NCBI RefSeq assembly: GCF_900638335.1
Contig: NZ_LR134508.1
Span: forward strand, 372,001-436,000
Direction of reading: 5' to 3'
DNA: 64,000 nucleotides
Origin: Campylobacter lari
Lineage (GTDB): Bacteria > Campylobacterota > Campylobacteria > Campylobacterales > Campylobacteraceae
In this document: in pieces, positions 45,626-63,517 of the stretch
Layout of the letters: the number at the start of each line of letters is the position of its first letter
Position numbering within the stretch: the stretch's first letter is position 1
Notes under the pieces: generated by a model
What the model saw: only the letters and a program-made list of their open reading frames with translations
Database searches by the model: none
What the model was told of the DNA's origin: nothing
Translations under genes and position numbers: made by a program

Positions 45626-45702
45626 GCGGGAGTAGCTCAGTTGGCTAGAGCATCAGCCTTCCAAGCTGAGGGTCGCGGGTTCGAGTCCCGTTTCCCGCTC
45701 CA
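45626..45702 (+). tRNA. tRNA-Gly (anticodon TCC)
   Basis: A 77-base cloverleaf with encoded CCA. Acceptor GCGGGAG pairs with TTCCCGC (one G-T); the anticodon loop is CTTCCAA. The following 105 bases up to the next tRNA hold no gene. Confidence 0.96.
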
Positions 45703-45807
45703 ACCTAATTTTGGTAGAGTGAAACTGGGAGCTGTTTTTAAATTCAGAATTTCTAGCAGTTTCAAATTTCCAAAATTTTATAATTTATGTTTTTAATTTT
45801 TCTGAGC

Positions 45808-45882
<75 letters not shown>

Positions 45883-45947
45883 TTGATTTCAAAAGATTAT
45901 AAAACATAAATTAGTATTTGTTTGTAAATTTTATATGGAGGAAAAAG

Positions 45948-47147
45948 ATGGCTAAAGAAAAATTTTCACGTAATAAGCCTCACGTAAATATTGGTACTAT
46001 TGGTCACGTTGACCACGGTAAAACTACTTTAACAGCTGCTATCTCTGCTGTTCTTTCAAGAAGAGGTTTGGCTGAGCTTAAAGATTATGATAATATCGAC
46101 AATGCTCCTGAAGAAAAAGAGCGTGGTATTACTATTGCAACTTCTCACATTGAGTATGAAACAGAAAATCGTCACTACGCTCACGTAGACTGCCCAGGTC
46201 ACGCTGACTATGTTAAAAATATGATTACTGGTGCTGCTCAAATGGACGGTGCTATTCTTGTTGTTTCTGCTGCAGATGGCCCAATGCCACAAACTAGAGA
46301 GCACATCTTACTTTCTCGTCAAGTAGGTGTACCATATATCGTTGTTTTCATGAACAAAGCTGATATGGTTGATGATGCTGAATTATTAGAATTAGTTGAA
46401 ATGGAAATCAGAGAGTTATTAAGTTCTTATGACTTCCCAGGAGATGACACTCCAATTATTTCAGGTTCTGCTTTACAAGCCCTTGAAGAAGCAAAAGCTG
46501 GACAAGATGGTGAATGGTCTAAAAAAATCCTAGATCTTATGGCAGCAGTTGATGAGTATATCCCAACTCCAGCTCGTGATACAGATAAAGATTTCTTAAT
46601 GCCAATCGAAGACGTATTCTCAATTTCAGGTCGTGGTACAGTTGTTACTGGTAGAATTGAAAAAGGTGTTGTTAAAGTTGGTGACACTATTGAAATCGTT
46701 GGTATTAGAGAAACACAAAGCACTACAGTAACTGGTGTTGAAATGTTTAGAAAAGAAATGGATCAAGGTGAAGCAGGTGATAACGTAGGTGTTCTTCTAC
46801 GTGGTACTAAAAAAGAAGATGTTCTTCGTGGTATGGTTCTTGCTAAGCCAAAATCAATTACTCCACATACTGACTTTGAAGCAGAAGTTTATATTTTAAA
46901 TAAAGATGAAGGTGGTCGTCATACTCCATTCTTTAACAACTATAGACCACAGTTCTATGTAAGAACAACAGATGTTACTGGTTCTATCCAACTTGCAGAA
47001 GGTGTTGAAATGGTTATGCCTGGTGAGAATGTTAGAATTACTGTAAGTCTTATTGCACCAGTTGCACTTGAAGAAGGTACTCGTTTTGCTATCCGTGAAG
47101 GTGGCCGTACTGTTGGTTCAGGTGTTGTATCTAAAATTATTAAATAA
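45948..47147 (+). CDS. tuf: Elongation factor Tu
   Basis: A 399-residue EF-Tu. [22 protein letters not shown] and SGSAL are the G1, G3, G4 and G5 GTPase elements; domains 2 and 3 follow from about residue 210. ATG 45948 follows GGAGG; an in-frame start ten codons earlier has no such site. It is transcribed behind the tRNA cluster. Codon use shifts to optimal C-ending codons, as for highly expressed genes. A terminator follows. Confidence 0.98.
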   Translation: MAKEKFSRNKPHVNIGTIGHVDHGKTTLTAAISAVLSRRGLAELKDYDNIDNAPEEKERGITIATSHIEYETENRHYAHVDCPGHADYVKNMITGAAQMDGAILVVSAADGPMPQTREHILLSRQVGVPYIVVFMNKADMVDDAELLELVEMEIRELLSSYDFPGDDTPIISGSALQALEEAKAGQDGEWSKKILDLMAAVDEYIPTPARDTDKDFLMPIEDVFSISGRGTVVTGRIEKGVVKVGDTIEIVGIRETQSTTVTGVEMFRKEMDQGEAGDNVGVLLRGTKKEDVLRGMVLAKPKSITPHTDFEAEVYILNKDEGGRHTPFFNNYRPQFYVRTTDVTGSIQLAEGVEMVMPGENVRITVSLIAPVALEEGTRFAIREGGRTVGSGVVSKIIK

Positions 47148-47151
47148 TCAT

Positions 47152-47175
47152 AAGCGAGATTTTATCTCGCTTTTT
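47152..47175 (+). terminator. Terminator/attenuator between tuf and rpmG
   Basis: AAGCGAGAT (47152-47160) and ATCTCGCTT (47164-47172) pair around TTT and are followed by a T-run. The rpmG ribosome-binding site AAGGA comes right after, so readthrough must feed rpmG. Confidence 0.75.
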
Positions 47176-47186
47176 AAGGAATAAAA

Positions 47187-47345
47187 ATGAGAATTAAAGT
47201 TGGTTTGAAATGTGAAGAGTGCGGTGATATTAATTACAGTACTTTTAAAAATAGCAAAAATACAACTGAAAAATTAGAATTAAAAAAATATTGTCCAAGA
47301 TTAAAAAAACATACAGTTCATAAAGAAGTTAAATTAAAAAGTTAA
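47187..47345 (+). CDS. rpmG: Ribosomal protein L33
   Basis: A 52-residue protein: [23 protein letters not shown], then [23 protein letters not shown]. The first zinc-knuckle pair (CEEC) is intact, while the second is C-P-R-L instead of C-P-x-C, so only three cysteines remain; I recall the same partial form in Helicobacter. AAGGA lies seven bases before the ATG. It is followed by tRNA-Trp and secE, the standard order. Confidence 0.94.
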   Translation: MRIKVGLKCEECGDINYSTFKNSKNTTEKLELKKYCPRLKKHTVHKEVKLKS

Positions 47346-47366
47346 GGCTTTTATACAAAAGCCCTT

Positions 47367-47442
47367 AGGGCAATAGCTCCAACGGTAGAGCGCCGGATTC
47401 CAAATCCGATGGTTGGGGGTTCGAATCCCTCTTGCCCTGCCA
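47367..47442 (+). tRNA. tRNA-Trp (anticodon CCA)
   Basis: A 76-base cloverleaf with encoded CCA. Acceptor AGGGCAA pairs with TTGCCCT; the anticodon loop is TTCCAAA. It is placed between rpmG and secE. Confidence 0.96.
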
Positions 47443-47458
47443 CAAAATAAGGTAAAAT

Positions 47459-47641
47459 ATGGAAAAACTAATAACTTATTTTAAATTGTCAAAAGCTGAA
47501 TTATCAAAAGTTATTTGGCCTTTGAAAGAGCAAGTTAGAAATGCTTATATTACAGTTTTTGTAGTTGTTACTGTTGTTTCATTATTTTTAGCATTGGTTG
47601 ACTTGATTATGTCATTTTCATTATCTAAGATTATAGGATAA
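47459..47641 (+). CDS. secE: SecE, preprotein translocase subunit
   Basis: A 60-residue single-span SecE. The amphipathic LITYFKLSKAELSKVIWPLKEQVRNAY (with the conserved V-x-W-P) precedes one membrane helix (ITVFVVVTVVSLFLALVDLIMSF). It clamps SecY in the translocon. The start follows the tRNA by 16 bases, and nusG follows four bases after. Confidence 0.94.
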   Translation: MEKLITYFKLSKAELSKVIWPLKEQVRNAYITVFVVVTVVSLFLALVDLIMSFSLSKIIG

Positions 47642-47645
47642 AATA

Positions 47646-48176
47646 ATGAATCATAAATGGTATGCAATTCAAACTTATGCAGGTAGTGAAATGGCTGTAA
47701 AAAGAGCCATAGAAAATTTAGTTAGAGATCATGGAATTCAAGAGCAATTGCTAGAAGTGATTGTTCCAACTGAAGATGTGATCGAATTTAAAAATGGTAA
47801 AGAAAAAATAAGCGAAAGAAGTTTGTATTCAGGCTATGTATTTGCCAATATTGACTTATCAACAGAACTTTGGCATAAAATTCAATCTTTGCCAAAAGTT
47901 GGTCGTTTTATAGGGGAAAGTAAAAAACCAACCCCATTGAGTGAAAAAGATATCAATCTTATTTTAGAAAAGGTGAAAAATAAAGCAGCACCTAAACCTA
48001 AAATTTCATTTGATAAAGAAGAAAGTGTAAGAATAACCGAAGGTCCTTTTGCAAACTTTGTAGGTATTGTAGAAGAATATGATATGGTTAGAGGAGTTTT
48101 AAAGCTAAATGTTTCAATATTTGGTAGATCAACTCCAGTAGAGATCTTATACTCTCAAGTTGAAAAAATAGTTTGA
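47646..48176 (+). CDS. nusG: NusG transcription elongation factor
   Basis: A 176-residue NusG. The NGN domain opens with HKWYAIQTYAGSE, continues GYVFANID and KVGRFIG, and the KOW domain is near residue 125-170 (GPFANFVGIVEEYDMVRGVLKLNVSIFGRSTPVEI). It links RNA polymerase with ribosome or Rho. It lies between secE and rplK as in most bacteria. Confidence 0.96.
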   Translation: MNHKWYAIQTYAGSEMAVKRAIENLVRDHGIQEQLLEVIVPTEDVIEFKNGKEKISERSLYSGYVFANIDLSTELWHKIQSLPKVGRFIGESKKPTPLSEKDINLILEKVKNKAAPKPKISFDKEESVRITEGPFANFVGIVEEYDMVRGVLKLNVSIFGRSTPVEILYSQVEKIV

Positions 48177-48203
48177 TAATATAGCAAGTAAAGGAGAAAG
48201 GTT

Positions 48204-48629
48204 ATGGCTAAAAAAGTCGTAGGAGAAATAAAATTACAAATAGCTGCTACTAAGGCTAATCCATCACCTCCAGTTGGTCCTGCTTTGGGTCAACAAGGTG
48301 TTAATATTATGGAATTTTGTAAAGCATTTAATGAAAGAACAAAAGATATGGCTGGTTTTAATATTCCAGTTGTTATTACTGTTTATGCAGATAAAAGCTT
48401 TACATTTATCACAAAACAACCACCAGCTACAGATTTAATCAAAAAAGCTGCGGGTATTTCTAAAGGTGCAGACAATCCTTTAAAAAACAAAGTAGGTAAA
48501 TTAACTAAAGCACAAGTTTTAGAAATTGTTGATAAAAAAATAGCTGATATGAACACAAAAGATAGAGAGCAAGCTGCTAAGATTATTATGGGTTCTGCTC
48601 GTTCTATGGGTGTTGAAATCGTAGATTAA
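48204..48629 (+). CDS. rplK: Ribosomal protein L11
   Basis: A 141-residue L11. [34 protein letters not shown] is the N-terminal domain and [19 protein letters not shown] the rRNA-binding C-terminal domain. AAAGGAGAAAGG precedes the ATG. Confidence 0.98.
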   Translation: MAKKVVGEIKLQIAATKANPSPPVGPALGQQGVNIMEFCKAFNERTKDMAGFNIPVVITVYADKSFTFITKQPPATDLIKKAAGISKGADNPLKNKVGKLTKAQVLEIVDKKIADMNTKDREQAAKIIMGSARSMGVEIVD

Positions 48630-48630
48630 T

Positions 48631-48663
48631 ACTCTTTACCGCCAAGAGTTTAAAAAGGCGGTA
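48631..48663 (+). promoter_or_regulatory. Putative H-type pseudoknot in the rplK-rplA spacer
   Basis: ACTCTT (48631-48636) pairs with AAGAGT (48644-48649), and ACCGCC (48638-48643) pairs with GGCGGT (48657-48662), in interlocked order. Loop 1 is one base, loop 2 is zero, and loop 3 is TTAAAAA (48650-48656). This fits the geometry of a compact H-type pseudoknot with an A-rich third strand. A simpler hairpin using only the second stem is possible. It ends 30 bases before rplA. Confidence 0.45.
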
Positions 48664-48693
48664 GCACTTTATATAAAATGCGGAGAAAAATTA

Positions 48694-49395
48694 ATGTCTA
48701 AAAATACTAAAAGATTTACAGAATTATTAAAAAAAATTGATTCAAATAAAAATTATTTAATGGATGAAGCAATAAGCATAGTTAAAACTCTTGCCTCTGC
48801 TAAATTTGATGAAACAGTTGAAATTGCTTTAAAATTGAATGTTGATCCAAGACATGCAGATCAAATGGTAAGAGGTAGTGTAGTTTTACCTTGTGGTACA
48901 GGTAAAAAAGTGCGTGTTGCTGTTATAGCAAAAGATGCAAAAGCTGATGAGGCAAAAAATGCTGGTGCTGATATAGTTGGTAGTGATGATTTAGTAGAAG
49001 AAATTCAAAAAGGAAATATGAATTTTGATGTCTTAATTGCTACTCCAAATTTGATGGGTTTAGTTGGTAAAGTAGGTCGTATTTTAGGACCTAAAGGTTT
49101 GATGCCAAATCCTAAGACAGGTACTGTAACAATGGATGTTGCACAAGCTGTGAATAATGCTAAAAATGGTCAAGTTAACTTCCGTGTTGATAAACAAGGA
49201 AATATCCATGCAGGTTTAGGTAAAGTTAGTTTTACTCAAGAGCAATTAAAAGAAAATATGACAGCATTTGTAAAAGCTATTAATAAACACAAACCAGCGG
49301 CTGCAAAAGGAAGATATATTAAAAATGCTAGTCTTTCTTTAACTATGAGTCCTTCTCTTTCTCTTGATACTCAAGAATTACTTGATACAAAATAA
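48694..49395 (+). CDS. rplA: Ribosomal protein L1
   Basis: A 233-residue L1. [35 protein letters not shown] and the signature [34 protein letters not shown] are clear. In many bacteria L1 represses its own operon by binding a leader RNA; the structured rplK-rplA spacer here may be relevant. A hairpin and an AT-rich stem follow before rplJ. Confidence 0.98.
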   Translation: MSKNTKRFTELLKKIDSNKNYLMDEAISIVKTLASAKFDETVEIALKLNVDPRHADQMVRGSVVLPCGTGKKVRVAVIAKDAKADEAKNAGADIVGSDDLVEEIQKGNMNFDVLIATPNLMGLVGKVGRILGPKGLMPNPKTGTVTMDVAQAVNNAKNGQVNFRVDKQGNIHAGLGKVSFTQEQLKENMTAFVKAINKHKPAAAKGRYIKNASLSLTMSPSLSLDTQELLDTK

Positions 49396-49396
49396 A

Positions 49397-49423
49397 ATTA
49401 ATGAGAGTTTTACTCTCATTAAT
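49397..49423 (+). terminator. Hairpin after rplA
   Basis: ATTAATGAGAGT and ACTCTCATTAAT pair around TTT directly after the rplA stop. No T-run follows, so it may stabilise or process the mRNA rather than end it. Confidence 0.55.
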
Positions 49424-49465
49424 AAAAATTAGATAAGATAATAACTTTTATTTTATCTAATTTTT
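49424..49465 (+). terminator. AT-only stem with T-run in the rplA-rplJ gap
   Basis: AAAAATTAGATAA (49424-49436) pairs with TTATCTAATTTTT (49453-49465), ending in a T-run. It may act as a weak attenuator before the L10 leader. Confidence 0.45.
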
Positions 49466-49473
49466 ATCTTAGA

Positions 49474-49549
49474 TTGGAGATAGCCGAGGTCCTAGGACTT
49501 AATTAGATTTTCTGCTCTGCTTGAAATCACCGGTCGGAAAGGAGTAAAG
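49474..49549 (+). ncRNA. L10 leader-like cis-regulatory RNA before rplJ
   Basis: The region between the AT-rich stem and rplJ contains GGAGATAGCCGAGGTCC, TAGGAC, then CTGCTCTGC and CACCGGTCGG before AAAGGAG. Position and the paired G/C blocks in an otherwise AT-rich gap fit the ribosomal L10 leader, where the L10(L12)4 complex represses rplJ-rplL. Assigned by position and composition, not by a covariance search. Confidence 0.65.
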
Positions 49550-50029
49550 ATGACTAAAAGCCAAAAAGTTGAACTTGTTTCTAAACTTGAAGAAGGTTTT
49601 AAAGCTAGTGAAGCTGTTGTAGTTTGTAACTATAAGGGTTTAAACACTAAAAAACTTGAAGAGTTAAGAAATAATGCGAGAGAAATGGATGTTAAAGTTC
49701 AAATTATTAAAAATACTTTAGCAAGTATTGCTCTTAAAAATGCCGGCAAAGATGGAATGGAACTTAAAGATACTAATATTTATCTTTGGGGTGAAGACCA
49801 ATTAAATGTTTCAAAAGTTGCTGATAAATTTAGCGAAGCTAATCAAGCATTTGAGATCAAAACTGCATTTATCGAAGGCGAAGTTGCTTCTGTAGATAAA
49901 GTTAAAGCTTTAGCTAAAATGCCTTCTCGCAATGAATTACTTGCTATGCTTTTGCAAGTTTGGAATGCACCAATCACCAATTTCACAATTGGATTAAATG
50001 CATTAAAAGAAAAAAAAGAAGCTGAATAA
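49550..50029 (+). CDS. rplJ: Ribosomal protein L10
   Basis: A 159-residue L10, base of the stalk. [49 protein letters not shown] is the family start, and the C-terminal helix ([30 protein letters not shown]) binds L7/L12. A strong AAAGGAG precedes ATG. Preceded by an L10 leader-like region. Confidence 0.97.
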   Translation: MTKSQKVELVSKLEEGFKASEAVVVCNYKGLNTKKLEELRNNAREMDVKVQIIKNTLASIALKNAGKDGMELKDTNIYLWGEDQLNVSKVADKFSEANQAFEIKTAFIEGEVASVDKVKALAKMPSRNELLAMLLQVWNAPITNFTIGLNALKEKKEAE

Positions 50030-50049
50030 AATTATAAAAAGGATAAAAA

Positions 50050-50427
50050 ATGGCAATTACTAAAGAAGATGTATTAGAATTTATTTCTAACCTAAGTGTT
50101 CTTGAGCTTTCAGAATTAGTAAAAGAATTTGAAGAAAAATTTGGTGTTTCTGCTGCTCCAGTTATGGTTGCAGGTGCTGCTGTTGCAGGTGCTGCTGGCG
50201 GTGCTGCTGAAGAAAAAACTGAATTTGATATCGTATTACAAGATGGTGGTGATAAAAAAATCAACGTAATTAAAGTTGTTCGTGCATTAACTGGTCTTGG
50301 ATTAAAAGAAGCAAAAGACGCAGTTGAGCAAACTCCATCAGTTCTTAAAGAAGGTGTTAGCAAAGCTGAAGCTGAAGAAGCTAAAAAGCAACTTGAGGAA
50401 GCTGGCGCTAAGGTTGAGCTTAAATAA
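50050..50427 (+). CDS. rplL: Ribosomal protein L7/L12
   Basis: A 125-residue stalk protein. The N-terminal dimer domain ([27 protein letters not shown]), an Ala/Gly hinge (about 37-55) and the C-terminal domain [42 protein letters not shown] are typical. A T-rich hairpin follows and may set the ratio to rpoB. Confidence 0.98.
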   Translation: MAITKEDVLEFISNLSVLELSELVKEFEEKFGVSAAPVMVAGAAVAGAAGGAAEEKTEFDIVLQDGGDKKINVIKVVRALTGLGLKEAKDAVEQTPSVLKEGVSKAEAEEAKKQLEEAGAKVELK

Positions 50428-50442
50428 TTTTTTGTTTTTTAA

Positions 50443-50474
50443 AAGAAAGGATTATATATCCTTTCTTGTTTTCC
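50443..50474 (+). terminator. rplL-rpoB attenuator hairpin
   Basis: AAGAAAGGAT (50443-50452) and ATCCTTTCTT (50458-50467) pair around TATAT, followed by GTTTTCC. Partial termination here would lower rpoBC relative to L7/L12, as in other bacteria. Confidence 0.65.
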
Positions 50475-50479
50475 TTTAA

Positions 50480-59204
<8,725 letters not shown>

Positions 59205-59210
59205 TTTTCA

Positions 59211-59236
59211 ATCCTAGCAATTTTGCTAGGATTTTT
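59211..59236 (+). terminator. Intrinsic terminator after rpoC
   Basis: ATCCTAGCAA and TTGCTAGGAT form a near-perfect stem followed by TTTTT, seven bases after the rpoC stop. It ends the rplKAJL-rpoBC transcript. Confidence 0.85.
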
Positions 59237-59245
59237 AAGTATTTT

Positions 59246-59871
59246 ATGTTTAAAATAATTGATTTAGAACAATATAAAAGAAAAGAATATTTTAACTTTT
59301 ATACTCAAAATATTCCTTGCTCGTTTGAGATCGTTGTTAAATTAGATATTAGTTTTTTACTATTTTGTAAAAACAATAATTTATAAAATCTATCTTTGTT
59401 TTATTTATACTATTATCAAAAGTATAAATACTTTTGATGATTTAAATTTAGCTTAAATCAAAATAAACAGCTGATATGTTATGATGTTATCCTTCCTTCT
59501 TACACTATTTTTCATAAGGACTCTAAAACTTTTTTATTCTTTGGACTTCTATAAAGAAAATTTAAATGATTTTTTATCTTTATATGAAGAGGATAAACAA
59601 TTATTAAAAAGTAATAAAAGTATGTTTTAAAAGAACCTATAGATAACTTTTTAATATTTCTACCATTCCTTGGATAGCTTTTGAGAATTTTTCTTTACAC
59701 TTGCCAAAAAAAGAGCAATATTTCTTTCCTATTATAACAAGTGGAAAGATTATAAAAGAAAATAAAAAATTTATCATTCCTTTTAGTATTAATGTTAATC
59801 ATGCCAGTAATGATGCTTATCGCATTTATTTGTTTTTAGAAAAACTCCAAGAAAACCTTAATAGTTTATAA
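59246..59871 (+). pseudogene. Frameshifted chloramphenicol acetyltransferase-family gene
   Basis: Several pieces in different frames align in order with type A CAT proteins. Frame 1, 59246-59386: MFKIIDLEQYKRKEYFNFY then SFEIVVKLDIS, ending at TAA. Middle, about 59480-59630: YTIFHKDSKTFLFF, then after a shift FYKENLNDFLSLYEEDKQLL and a stop. Last piece, about 59655-59871: STIPWIAFENFSLHLPK, FFPIITSGKII and FSINVNHASNDAYRIYLF to TAA. The catalytic H-H-x-x-x-D-G box reads N-H-A-S-N-D-A. At least two frameshifts plus internal stops make it inactive. It fills the gap between rpoC and rpsL. Confidence 0.82.
59416..59437. repeat. Inverted repeat inside the acetyltransferase pseudogene
   Basis: TCAAAAGTAT and ATACTTTTGA are perfect 10-bp arms around AA. 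It lies where the pseudogene alignment is lost and may mark a small insertion or deletion event. Confidence 0.35.
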
Positions 59872-59933
59872 TTTTATAAGTAAAATTTAGATATTATCCA
59901 AAGTTTATTATTTTATTAATGAAAGGAATTACT

Positions 59934-60317
59934 GTGCCAACCATAAATCAATTGGTTAGAAAAGAGCGCAAAAAAGTTTTAGAAAAATCTAAATCACCAG
60001 CGCTTAAAAATTGCCCGCAAAGAAGGGGAGTTTGTACTAGGGTTTATACAACAACTCCTAAAAAACCAAACTCAGCGTTAAGAAAAGTTGCCAAAGTAAG
60101 ACTTACAAGTGGCTTTGAAGTTATTAGTTATATCGGTGGTGAAGGTCACAACCTACAAGAACACAGCATTGTTTTAGTGCGTGGTGGTAGGGTAAAAGAC
60201 TTACCAGGTGTTAAGTATCACATTGTTCGTGGTGCCTTAGATACTGCAGGTGTTGCAAAAAGAACTGTTTCTCGTTCTAAATATGGTGCAAAACGCCCTA
60301 AAGCAGCAGCTAAGTAA
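59934..60317 (+). CDS. rpsL: Ribosomal protein S12
   Basis: A 127-residue S12. The start is GTG at 59934 ([10 protein letters not shown] by initiation) with AAAGGAATT upstream; an in-frame ATG 15 bases earlier overlaps that site and lacks homology. [14 protein letters not shown] and [13 protein letters not shown] carry Lys at the positions linked to streptomycin response, in the susceptible form. It begins the rpsL-rpsG-fusA operon. Confidence 0.97.
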   Translation: MPTINQLVRKERKKVLEKSKSPALKNCPQRRGVCTRVYTTTPKKPNSALRKVAKVRLTSGFEVISYIGGEGHNLQEHSIVLVRGGRVKDLPGVKYHIVRGALDTAGVAKRTVSRSKYGAKRPKAAAK

Positions 60318-60375
60318 TAAGATTGCAGACAAATCCGTTAGATTTGATTTTGTTTGAGTAAAATTATAAATTTGA

Positions 60376-60855
<480 letters not shown>

Positions 60856-60867
60856 GAGGAGTAAAAC

Positions 60868-62943
60868 ATGTCAAGAAGTACTCCTTTAAAAAGAGTTAGA
60901 AATATAGGTATTGCAGCTCACATTGATGCTGGTAAAACAACTACTAGTGAGAGAATTCTTTTCTTTACAGGTATGAGTCATAAAATTGGTGAGGTGCATG
61001 ATGGTGCAGCTACAATGGACTGGATGGAGCAAGAAAAAGAAAGAGGTATTACAATTACTTCTGCTGCTACAACTTGTTTTTGGAAAAATCACCAAATCAA
61101 CCTTATAGACACTCCAGGTCACGTTGACTTTACGATTGAAGTTGAAAGATCAATGCGTGTTTTAGATGGTGCTGTTGCGGTATTTTGTTCAGTAGGTGGA
61201 GTTCAACCACAATCAGAAACTGTTTGGAGACAAGCTAATAAATACGGTGTTCCAAGAATTGTTTTTGTAAATAAAATGGATAGAATTGGTGCAAATTTCT
61301 TTAATGTAGAAGAGCAAATTAAAAATCGCTTAAAAGGCAATCCAGTTCCACTTCAAATTCCAATTGGCGCTGAAGATAATTTCAAAGGTGTGATTGATCT
61401 TATTACCATGAAAGCTTTGGTATGGGAAGATGAAAATAAGCCAACTGATTATGTAGAAAAAGAAATTCCAGTTGAGCTTAAAGAAAAAGCTGAAGAATAC
61501 CGCACAAAAATGATAGAAGCGGTTTCTGAAACAAGTGACGAGTTGATGGAAAAGTATTTAGGTGGTGAAGAGCTTACTCAAGAAGAAATCAAAGCAGGTA
61601 TTAAAGCAGGATGTTTAAGTCTTTCTATGGTTCCTATGCTTTGTGGTACAGCTTTTAAAAATAAAGGTGTTCAACCATTACTTGATGCCGTTGTTGCTTA
61701 TTTACCAGCTCCTGATGAAGTTGCTAATATCAAAGGTGAGTACGAAGATGGTACTGAAGTGTCTGTAAAATCAACCGATGATGGTGAATTTGCAGGTCTT
61801 GCATTTAAAATTATGACCGACCCTTTTGTTGGGCAATTAACTTTCGTTCGTGTATATAGAGGAAGTTTAGAAAGCGGATCTTATGCGTACAACTCAACAA
61901 AAGATAAAAAAGAAAGAATTGGTCGTCTTTTGAAAATGCACTCTAATAAAAGAGAAGAGATTAAAACTTTATATGCAGGAGAAATTGGAGCGGTTGTTGG
62001 TCTTAAAGACACACTAACTGGCGATACTTTAGCAAGTGAAAAAGATAAGGTTATTTTAGAGAGAATGGACTTTCCAGATCCTGTTATTTCAGTTGCTGTT
62101 GAGCCTAAAACAAAAGCAGATCAAGAAAAAATGTCTATTGCTTTAAATAAATTAGCTCAAGAAGATCCAAGCTTTAGAGTTTCTACAGATGAAGAAAGCG
62201 GTCAAACTATCATCTCAGGTATGGGTGAACTTCACTTAGAAATTATCGTTGATAGAATGCTTCGTGAATTTAAAGTTGAAGCTGAAGTTGGTCAACCTCA
62301 AGTTGCTTACCGTGAAACTATTAGAAAAACAGTTGAGCAAGAGTATAAATACGCTAAACAATCAGGTGGTCGTGGTCAGTATGGTCATGTATTCTTAAGA
62401 CTTGAGCCACTTGAGCCAGGTAGTGGATATGAATTTGTAAATGATATCAAAGGTGGGGTAATTCCAAAAGAATATATTCCAGCAGTTGATAAAGGTGTTC
62501 AAGAAGCATTACAAAACGGTGTTTTAGCGGGATATCCTGTTGAAGATGTTAAAGTAACTGTTTATGACGGAAGTTACCACGAAGTGGATTCTTCTGAAAT
62601 GGCATTTAAACTTGCAGCTTCTATGGGCTTTAAAGAAGGTGCTAGAAAAGCAGGTGCGGTAATCTTAGAACCTATGATGAAAGTTGAAGTTGAAACTCCA
62701 GAAGAATACATGGGTGATGTTATTGGAGATTTAAATAAACGTCGTGGTCAAGTAAATTCAATGGATGAAAGAGGTGGTAATAAAATTATTACAGCATTTT
62801 GTCCTTTGGCTGAGATGTTTGGTTATTCAACTGATCTTAGAAGTCAAACTCAAGGTCGTGCTACTTACTCTATGGAATTTGATCACTATGATGAAGTTCC
62901 AAAAAATGTTTCTGAAGAAATTATCAAAAAAAGAAACGGTTAA
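60868..62943 (+). CDS. fusA: Elongation factor G
   Basis: A 691-residue translocase GTPase. [48 protein letters not shown] and the domain IV/V segments [12 protein letters not shown] and [25 protein letters not shown] are clear. A terminator hairpin follows within ten bases. Confidence 0.98.
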   Translation: MSRSTPLKRVRNIGIAAHIDAGKTTTSERILFFTGMSHKIGEVHDGAATMDWMEQEKERGITITSAATTCFWKNHQINLIDTPGHVDFTIEVERSMRVLDGAVAVFCSVGGVQPQSETVWRQANKYGVPRIVFVNKMDRIGANFFNVEEQIKNRLKGNPVPLQIPIGAEDNFKGVIDLITMKALVWEDENKPTDYVEKEIPVELKEKAEEYRTKMIEAVSETSDELMEKYLGGEELTQEEIKAGIKAGCLSLSMVPMLCGTAFKNKGVQPLLDAVVAYLPAPDEVANIKGEYEDGTEVSVKSTDDGEFAGLAFKIMTDPFVGQLTFVRVYRGSLESGSYAYNSTKDKKERIGRLLKMHSNKREEIKTLYAGEIGAVVGLKDTLTGDTLASEKDKVILERMDFPDPVISVAVEPKTKADQEKMSIALNKLAQEDPSFRVSTDEESGQTIISGMGELHLEIIVDRMLREFKVEAEVGQPQVAYRETIRKTVEQEYKYAKQSGGRGQYGHVFLRLEPLEPGSGYEFVNDIKGGVIPKEYIPAVDKGVQEALQNGVLAGYPVEDVKVTVYDGSYHEVDSSEMAFKLAASMGFKEGARKAGAVILEPMMKVEVETPEEYMGDVIGDLNKRRGQVNSMDERGGNKIITAFCPLAEMFGYSTDLRSQTQGRATYSMEFDHYDEVPKNVSEEIIKKRNG

Positions 62944-62947
62944 TCTA

Positions 62948-62974
62948 TCAAGATGAGCTTATTGCTCATCTTGA
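62948..62974 (+). terminator. Terminator hairpin after fusA
   Basis: TCAAGATGAGC (62948-62958) and GCTCATCTTGA (62964-62974) form an 11-bp stem with a TTATT loop, followed by an AT-rich but not T-only stretch. Ends the rpsL-rpsG-fusA operon. Confidence 0.7.
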
Positions 62975-63007
62975 ATTATTTATATCCTTTTGAATTAATT
63001 AAATTAA

Positions 63008-63342
63008 TTACTCATTCATTAATTTCATATGCTTTCCAAAATCTTTAATATATTTTCTATTTTTCAGTATAAGTTGATATAAATGAAAATGTTGTGTATT
63101 CTTAATGACTTGGATTATTTCTTTATTGTTTTCATTTTTATAGGCATTTAATACTCGCTCAAAGAGTTGATTAATCTCTTTATTTCTATACCCTTTTTTT
63201 AATTTTAAGTCTTTTCATGTAAAAATTGACGTGTATTTTTTCATTTTTAATAAGCATAATTTATATGTTTTGTTATTGTACTTAATTTTTTAAAATTCTC
63301 AGCAATTTTGCCAATATAAATAAAAAATATTTTGTTTTTCAT
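63008..63342 (-). pseudogene. Decayed coding region of unknown identity
   Basis: The 563-base gap after fusA contains coherent but broken minus-strand coding sequence. One piece starts at ATG 63342 (MKNKIFFIYIGKIAENFKKL) and stops at 63247. A second frame gives KNEKIHVNFYMKRLKIKK and breaks at an A7 run at about 63190-63200. A third frame then reads GYRNKEINQLFERVLNAYK to a stop at 63008. Shortening A7 by one base would join the last two pieces. I do not recognise the family. The remaining 135 bases up to the next gene show nothing else. Confidence 0.4.
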
Positions 63343-63491
63343 AACAAGTGTATACGAACTTATTGCGTTTTAATTACCTAAATTCTCACATAACTTATGA
63401 TAAATTGACTAATTTCACCATGTAATTGTATAATATTTTCCTTGTATTAGAATAAATGGATAAGACTTGAGAGAGAGATATATATGAGAGT

Positions 63492-63517
63492 AAAAAGAAG
63501 AGTTTATCACTCTTCTT
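63492..63517 (-). terminator. Intrinsic terminator of the CBS/CorC gene
   Basis: On the minus strand AAGAAGAGT (63517-63509) pairs with ACTCTTCTT (63503-63495) around five bases and runs into TTTTTA. It overlaps the last codons of the CBS-domain gene. Confidence 0.75.

Noticed and set aside
46056-46723. Open frames on the minus strand inside tuf
   Set aside because: They mirror the biased codon use of a highly expressed gene and have no start signals or similarity.
47187-47345. Missing fourth zinc cysteine in L33 as a defect
   Set aside because: I recall the same partial form in Helicobacter, so this looks like a family trait.
59934-60317. Possible streptomycin-resistance change in rpsL
   Set aside because: The two key lysines (TTPKKPNS and RVKDLPG) are in the susceptible form.
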